Part shown: piece by piece, positions 59,980 through 64,000 of the stretch | How the letters are laid out: the number at the start of each line of letters is the position of its first letter | Position numbering within the stretch: the first letter of the stretch is position 1 | Assembly: GCF_014201335.1 (NCBI RefSeq) | Contig: NZ_JACHEB010000013.1 | Location: 124,001-188,000, forward strand | DNA from: Tunturiibacter gelidiferens | Lineage (GTDB): Bacteria; Acidobacteriota; Terriglobia; Terriglobales; Acidobacteriaceae | Direction of reading: 5' to 3' | Length of the DNA stretch: 64,000 nt | The notes under the pieces: generated by a model | Database searches by the model: none | The model's input: only the letters and a program-made list of their open reading frames with translations | What the model was told of the DNA's origin: nothing | Translations under genes and position numbers: made by a program

Positions 59980-60658
59980 GAGGCGATTCTCCTTGGAGCG
60001 TAAAAGTGGTTAGATGCTGTTGCCCGACCATTCGAAGTTGACCGTTGACGACCTCGAGCTCAACCGCTTCGAGGTTTTCTATGAAGTTGACGAAATGAAA
60101 GCGCCGAAAGTTTGATATCAGCTGCTGATCGTTTGCGCCGGGGAATAGCAGGAGGATGCGCACGGCTTGCATAAAGAAGCCGTGCGTGAAGAGGACGATA
60201 CATCCATCTGATTTCAATTGTGTAAGTCGCGTGATCACGTCGCGGACGCGGCTTAGGAACACGCTGAATGATTCGGCGCCGGGCCCATCGGTGTGAGCGG
60301 GATCGTTTTGTTCCCAGAACTTTAGAATGTGCGGCATCTGCTGTTCTTCGCTGGTGCCCTTGAGCCGTCCAGGTTCCAGATAGTTGAACTCGTAGATGGG
60401 CCACTCCTCGATCGGCACTCCCGGATAGCGCTGACGAAGCGGGACTGAGGTCTGCTGCGCGCGGTTGTAGGGCGAGATGAGGAACAAAGTCGGCTCGCAG
60501 GAGAAGCCGTCGGCGAACGCCTTTGCCTGCGCGTGGCCAAGTTCAGTTAACGGGTTTGTAATGTGGTCTGGGGGTATGCCACCTGCATTCGCAACACTCT
60601 GGCCGTGGCGAACGAGCAGGATCCTGGTAGGTTGTTGCGAAGTATCGTCGTTGGTCAT
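59972..60658 (-). CDS. Histidine phosphatase family protein
   Basis: 228 residues of the phosphoglycerate-mutase-like clan. The catalytic motif LLVRHGQSVANAGG with the nucleophilic His, the second Arg in SPYNRAQQT, the acid/base Glu near PGAESFSVFLSRVR and the fourth motif IVLFTHGFFMQAVRI are all present. Substrates range from phosphosugars to phosphoproteins, so the natural one is unknown. Its ATG overlaps the stop of the upstream gene by four bases (ATGA), and its end overlaps the sorbosone-dehydrogenase-like gene, so three genes are translationally linked. Confidence 0.92.
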   Translation of the reverse strand: MTNDDTSQQPTRILLVRHGQSVANAGGIPPDHITNPLTELGHAQAKAFADGFSCEPTLFLISPYNRAQQTSVPLRQRYPGVPIEEWPIYEFNYLEPGRLKGTSEEQQMPHILKFWEQNDPAHTDGPGAESFSVFLSRVRDVITRLTQLKSDGCIVLFTHGFFMQAVRILLLFPGANDQQLISNFRRFHFVNFIENLEAVELEVVNGQLRMVGQQHLTTFTLQGESPHA

Positions 60659-61671
60659 GGCTGAGAATCTGGGGTGTTTGCTGCTAGTTGCTTGACGAGT
60701 TCAAGCGGGATGTTGGCGGTTAGAACAGCTCGATCTTTGTGCTGTTCGATCTTCGTCGAGTCGGTCAGTTCGCGAAACGCCGCATCGGTAACGGGATGCG
60801 GCTGCATCTGTGACTGAGCCTGCTGCACGGTCTTCAAAAGAGTGAGCAACGTGCTGAGAGTCTCCGTTGCGTGAGCCGCATCGGCATCGTTGGGAGCAAT
60901 CTGCTCGATGCGCAGATGAATCGTGCCAAGGTAGCGCAGGCTTGCGACGAAGGTCGTGTCCTCCGGCATAGGCAGTTGCAAGCCAAAGACGCTGACGAAG
61001 CCACGATCAGAGAAGGGAAGACCAATGTGGCCAAGGGCCCAGGCGCTCGAGAACGCAGGCACATCGGGGTAACGCGCCGACAGTAGAGACGAGCCTGAAA
61101 ACGGCGAAGCAGCAGCACGATGCCGGTCGAGGATGGAGTGAATCTGCTCGACTGTAGGCATGTTCGAGGCGGCGATGGTGTCATAGCCAAGCTGCGCGAT
61201 TCGCAGGGGGCGCACCGCTTTTTCGTCGCCGACGCGGATGGTGAAGATATCGTGGCCCGCGTAGGTTTCCTTCGCCGTGGCTATCGTTGCGAGATAGCGA
61301 GCGAGGCGCTCTCCGTCGAAGCGGCCCTCGAAGACCTCCGAGTAGCCGACAGGGCCGTTCGGTCCGCTGGGGTCGTCCATCCGATGCAGAGCAAAGGCGG
61401 CGGAGTCGAGGTCACGTTCGGGCACGATGCCTGTCGCGTCGATGAACTGCTGGTACTCGGGGCTGCGATTTATTGGCGATCGATCGAAGTGGGTCGCGGC
61501 GCGCAGCGGCTTCAGGTTGGCGTAGACGATCGCGTCGGACTCCGGCAGAAGCCTCGCAACTTCAGGTGGAGCGGCTTTGCGCAGCACTAGTGCAACCACC
61601 AGCGCGGCCATCAGCGCCAGCATCAGCAGCAGAGAGTAGCGTGTGCGCTTATGCATTCGTATCAAGGACAT
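60655..61671 (-). CDS. Hypothetical membrane-anchored protein
   Basis: 338 residues. An N-terminal helix (YSLLLMLALMAALVVALVLR) follows a basic start and acts as anchor or signal. The rest is soluble: RLLPESDAIVYANLKPLRAA resembles proteins of the DUF3352-like kind that report a sum of squared-error-like score, but the match is weak and no catalytic residues are seen. The C-terminal third is rich in helix-forming residues. It is the first gene of a three-gene overlapping cluster with the histidine phosphatase and sorbosone-dehydrogenase-like gene. The first of two nearby ATG codons was used. Confidence 0.65.
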   Translation of the reverse strand: MSLIRMHKRTRYSLLLMLALMAALVVALVLRKAAPPEVARLLPESDAIVYANLKPLRAATHFDRSPINRSPEYQQFIDATGIVPERDLDSAAFALHRMDDPSGPNGPVGYSEVFEGRFDGERLARYLATIATAKETYAGHDIFTIRVGDEKAVRPLRIAQLGYDTIAASNMPTVEQIHSILDRHRAAASPFSGSSLLSARYPDVPAFSSAWALGHIGLPFSDRGFVSVFGLQLPMPEDTTFVASLRYLGTIHLRIEQIAPNDADAAHATETLSTLLTLLKTVQQAQSQMQPHPVTDAAFRELTDSTKIEQHKDRAVLTANIPLELVKQLAANTPDSQP

Positions 61672-61827
61672 GGCCTGTCGGGCAAAGTGTCAGCATAGTC
61701 AATACAATTCACGAACTGCAGCGCCTCAAGCAATAAGCATAGCCCATCCTTCTGCCCGATCGCGGATATACGAAGCGAGTTGCCGCGATGCTGGATTGGT
61801 GAACAGGCGTGTGAGCGTGTTGTGACG

Positions 61828-62649
61828 CTACTCGACGATGGCGAAGGTGTAGATTTTTCCGCCGTTGGTGACGTTGCCGGTGCCCGGGGGCAAAATCCCG
61901 AATTCGCCGCCAGCAATTTTGTCTTCGACCGTGAATTCGTAGGTGCGTGGAGCGGTTCGCTTCGGCGTAAAGGGAACCTCATCCCGATCCGCACCACCGC
62001 TAGAGTGAAAGACTCCGCCGGTAAGGATGCGGAACTCGCGGTTGCTGGAGTTGAGGCGAAATCGAACGAAGGTGTACTCGCTGGCAGCGACCCCCTCCGG
62101 TGTGTAGAGCAGAATCTCAATCGGACGTTTCAGTGCCAGCGCCGATTCGCGGCCGTTTACGCGGCCATTGCGATCCTGCTTGATGATTCCGTGGGTCGCT
62201 GTCGACTTGATGAATCCGCCTGATTTGATGTGGACGATTTCAGGATCGATCGCGATCCACTTTCCGGTGTGGTCTTTGTAATAGACGCCGATCTCGTTGA
62301 CGTCGGACAGAACGACAGGCTTGTCCGTTTCAGGCACATTGGTGATCTGACGGCGACTTTTGTTCATCATCGCTGCGATGACGCGGTCCGAGAGACCTGC
62401 AGTCTTCAGAGCGACGAGGGCGTCGGCGTCGGTGAGGTACTTGCCAGGCTGCGTGTCGATGGTTTGAATGATCAGATCGTCACCGAGCCCTGCTTTCACC
62501 ATCTTGACTACCGAATCATTGTTCATGATGGCGGTCTTCGGCGGCGCAGCGGTCTGCGGGCCTTCAATCAACTGCGGGACATCGCCGCTACTCTGCGCCA
62601 CGATCGGAAAACTGCTGAAGAGGAGAGAAAGGAGAAGCAGCAAGCGCAT
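61828..62649 (-). CDS. Hypothetical secreted protein with repeated helical motif
   Basis: 273 residues. A signal peptide (LLLLSLLFSSFPIVAQ) is followed by a 50-residue helical motif (NDSVVKMVKAGLGDDLIIQT, then DADALVALKTAGLSDRVIAA), a pattern I have seen in many acidobacterial secreted proteins. The C-terminal half is beta-rich (GVYYKDHTGKWIAIDPEIVH, TYEFTVEDKIAGGEFGILPP) and ends in GGKIYTFAIVE. No enzyme motif is visible. It stands 156 bases downstream of an unrelated operon and upstream of the tRNA cluster on the opposite strand. Confidence 0.75.
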   Translation of the reverse strand: MRLLLLLSLLFSSFPIVAQSSGDVPQLIEGPQTAAPPKTAIMNNDSVVKMVKAGLGDDLIIQTIDTQPGKYLTDADALVALKTAGLSDRVIAAMMNKSRRQITNVPETDKPVVLSDVNEIGVYYKDHTGKWIAIDPEIVHIKSGGFIKSTATHGIIKQDRNGRVNGRESALALKRPIEILLYTPEGVAASEYTFVRFRLNSSNREFRILTGGVFHSSGGADRDEVPFTPKRTAPRTYEFTVEDKIAGGEFGILPPGTGNVTNGGKIYTFAIVE

Positions 62650-62890
62650 GAAGTTAGTCCGACCGGGTCCCAGGATTCAAACGGATAGAAACAGAAATTC
62701 TCGGATAGCCTAGCATGGCATCGCGTTTTGGACGGACTCGCGGAGGGCCTCGTGAGCCGAAGAAATCCGCAGCTCCCGCGCCATTGCTCCGAGGTTCCTG
62801 CTATGCTAAAGTTACGTCTGCGGCGCACTCTGCGCGGGCAATGCTGCGCGTCGCGCAGCTGAGCTTACAGAGGGCAAATTGCTGTTATGG

Positions 62891-62966
62891 GCTGGCGTAG
62901 CTCAGCTGGTAGAGCATCTGATTTGTAATCAGAGGGTCGGGGGTTCAAGTCCCTTCGCCAGCTCCA
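62891..62966 (+). tRNA. tRNA-Thr (anticodon TGT)
   Basis: Acceptor GCTGGCG/CGCCAGC, D arm GCTC...GAGC, anticodon stem CTGAT/ATCAG with loop TTGTAA, T arm GGGTTCAAGTCCC, discriminator T and encoded CCA. Confidence 0.97.
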
Positions 62967-63141
62967 GTTTCCAGGCAGCAGGAAAAGAAAGATGGTTTTG
63001 GTTGTACTGCTTGCCGTTCTGGCTCTGCAGGCCTCCTGGTCCTTCCTTCAAGGGTAAGTACCCGCCCGATTCGCGGTTTAGAATCGTAGTGTGGGCTTGA
63101 ACGATTGATGTGGGCTGCGCGCTGGAGTTCAAGCAGGATGT

Positions 63142-63228
63142 GCACAGGTGGCCGAGTGGTTAATGGCAGCAGACTGTAAATCTGCCACTCTTCGAGTTAC
63201 GGAGGTTCGAATCCTCCCCTGTGCACCA
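63142..63228 (+). tRNA. tRNA-Tyr (anticodon GTA)
   Basis: Acceptor GCACAGG/CCTGTGC, anticodon loop CTGTAAA, a long variable arm (ACTCTTCGAGTT) typical of tyrosine tRNA, T arm GGAGGTTCGAATCCTCC, discriminator A and encoded CCA. It is 176 bases after tRNA-Thr. Confidence 0.97.
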
Positions 63229-63266
63229 TAATTTTGTACTGCTGTTGTTGAAGGTTGCTGTAACTG

Positions 63267-63449
63267 GTGAGTGTTGTGGATCTGAGTCCGGCAAGCAGCG
63301 GAAGAATGTGGATTGCGCTGGTTGTGCTGGGGCTGTTGGCGGTAGCGGTCTGGCAGACAATGGAGTCAGGCAAGTATCAGCAGCTAACCTGGATCCTGTT
63401 AGGTTTTTTTGCCTTTCGTGTCATACTCGGACGGATGCGTTCGCGGTAA
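63267..63449 (+). CDS. Possible small two-helix membrane protein
   Basis: 60 residues from a GTG at 63267 (a second GTG follows three codons later). Two hydrophobic stretches (WIALVVLGLLAVAVW and LTWILLGFFAFRVILG) with a basic end (RMRSR) look like a membrane hairpin. The reading frame fills the gap between tRNA-Tyr and tRNA-Thr, and a purine-rich site is weak. It could be a real small protein or a chance frame; its two-helix layout is suggestive but not proof. Confidence 0.45.
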   Translation: MSVVDLSPASSGRMWIALVVLGLLAVAVWQTMESGKYQQLTWILLGFFAFRVILGRMRSR

Positions 63450-63472
63450 GATTGAAAGGTTGGTTTTTACAT

Positions 63473-63547
<75 letters not shown>

Positions 63548-63582
63548 GATTTTGAAGTAAAGGGCTCGGTCCCTGCAGGTAA

Positions 63583-63657
63583 GCGGGAGTAACTCAGTGG
63601 TAGAGTCACAGCCTTCCAAGCTGTTGGTCGCGGGTCCGATTCCCGTCTCCCGCTCCA
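63583..63657 (+). tRNA. tRNA-Gly (anticodon TCC)
   Basis: Acceptor GCGGGAG/CTCCCGC, anticodon stem ACAGC/GCTGT with loop CTTCCAA, T arm CGGGTCCGATTCCCG, discriminator T and encoded CCA. It completes a Thr-Tyr-Thr-Gly cluster. Confidence 0.97.
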
Positions 63658-63703
63658 AAGATTTGTAGACGCGGTCAAGCGGTAGAGATCGCAGGAGAGT
63701 GTG

Positions 63704-64000
63704 TTGAGCAGTCTGTATCAGCAACCTGTACTAACAGTTTCCGATCCCGAAACCTTCAACGCGGTGAAGGCGGCAGTCGAAGCCTCCTTTTCTTCCGGTC
63801 GCGTTGTGGAGTTCCTGAAGTCGCTGGAGCGCTCGAAGCTGCGGATTCGCGACTTCGAGACGGTTCTGGGCAAGGGAAGTCTCGGAGCTGCAACAGAGGC
63901 GGAGTACCGCAGGCTGGACAACTCCGCTCAGGGCCAGATTCGCGAACTGTATCTCGCCAGCCTGGAACGTGTTGCACCTGAGCTGCGAGAGAAGTTCTTC
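63704..64000 (+). CDS. Hypothetical protein (5' part, runs off window)
   Basis: 99 N-terminal residues from a TTG at 63704 (AGGAG six bases upstream); an adjacent GTG at 63701 is also in frame. No signal peptide. The visible part is alpha-helical and charged: FNAVKAAVEASFSSGRVVEF, LKSLERSKLRIRDFETVLG, YRRLDNSAQGQIRELYLASL and ERVAPELREKFF. I recognise no family. It starts 46 bases after tRNA-Gly on the same strand. Confidence 0.72.
   Translation, partial: MSSLYQQPVLTVSDPETFNAVKAAVEASFSSGRVVEFLKSLERSKLRIRDFETVLGKGSLGAATEAEYRRLDNSAQGQIRELYLASLERVAPELREKFF

Overview
The window looks like chromosomal DNA of an acidobacterium, probably family Acidobacteriaceae (Edaphobacter/Granulicella/Terriglobus type). 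This is inferred from gene content: an Oar-like TonB receptor with an N-terminal carboxypeptidase-regulatory domain behind a DUF5666 protein, a giant secreted NHL/Ig/MBG-repeat protein, sedolisin, XdhC and molybdenum hydroxylase genes, GC-rich coding DNA, GTG/TTG starts, and a recurring intergenic palindromic repeat. No rRNA, phage, transposase or CRISPR array was found.

Layout. 1-496: start of a secreted GH3 glycosidase. 497-1579: gene-poor stretch with an unannotated 3' remnant of pstS. 1580-3875: two convergent L,D-transpeptidases. 4160-4236: tRNA-Pro. 4604-11571: OmpA-like barrel protein and a 1745-residue repeat protein. 11976-17031: XdhC and a three-subunit xanthine dehydrogenase-type molybdoenzyme. 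17386-24296: hypothetical secreted proteins, a sedolisin, an MscS-TM-like membrane protein and a glycosyltransferase-like protein, with three loci of the palindromic repeat. 24312-30811: GH15, TreY and TreZ (trehalose from alpha-glucans). 31086-35262: DUF5666 protein and TonB receptor behind a candidate ECF-type promoter. 35333-44566: minus-strand ureide operon carrying every step from urate to glyoxylate, then an aldehyde dehydrogenase and homogentisate dioxygenase. 44623-46416: guanine deaminase and homoserine dehydrogenase. 46467-49500: CysM-Mec-CysO-MoeZ cysteine synthesis on a protein carrier. 50072-58573: RsmI, an M50-like pseudoprotease, RsmD, a cystathionine synthase/lyase, ThiL, an M23 peptidase and a double HD-GYP protein. 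58660-62649: sorbosone-dehydrogenase-like protein, histidine phosphatase and hypotheticals. 62891-63657: tRNA Thr-Tyr-Thr-Gly cluster. 63704-64000: start of an unknown gene.

How the parts fit. Guanine deaminase makes xanthine, the molybdoenzyme can make urate, and the operon at 38190-44566 takes urate through 5-hydroxyisourate, OHCU, allantoin, allantoate, ureidoglycine and ureidoglycolate to glyoxylate, ammonia and CO2, using the ureidoglycine aminohydrolase/ureidoglycolate amidohydrolase route best known from plants. The CysO cluster matches the mycobacterial protein-thiocarboxylate route to cysteine, but its CysO homologue carries five residues after the Gly-Gly and so should need trimming, most simply by the JAMM protease encoded beside it. 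Other points of note are an M50 homologue with both zinc histidines changed to arginine, a double HD-GYP protein with a degenerate first half, and an unusual C-terminal arrangement on the giant repeat protein.
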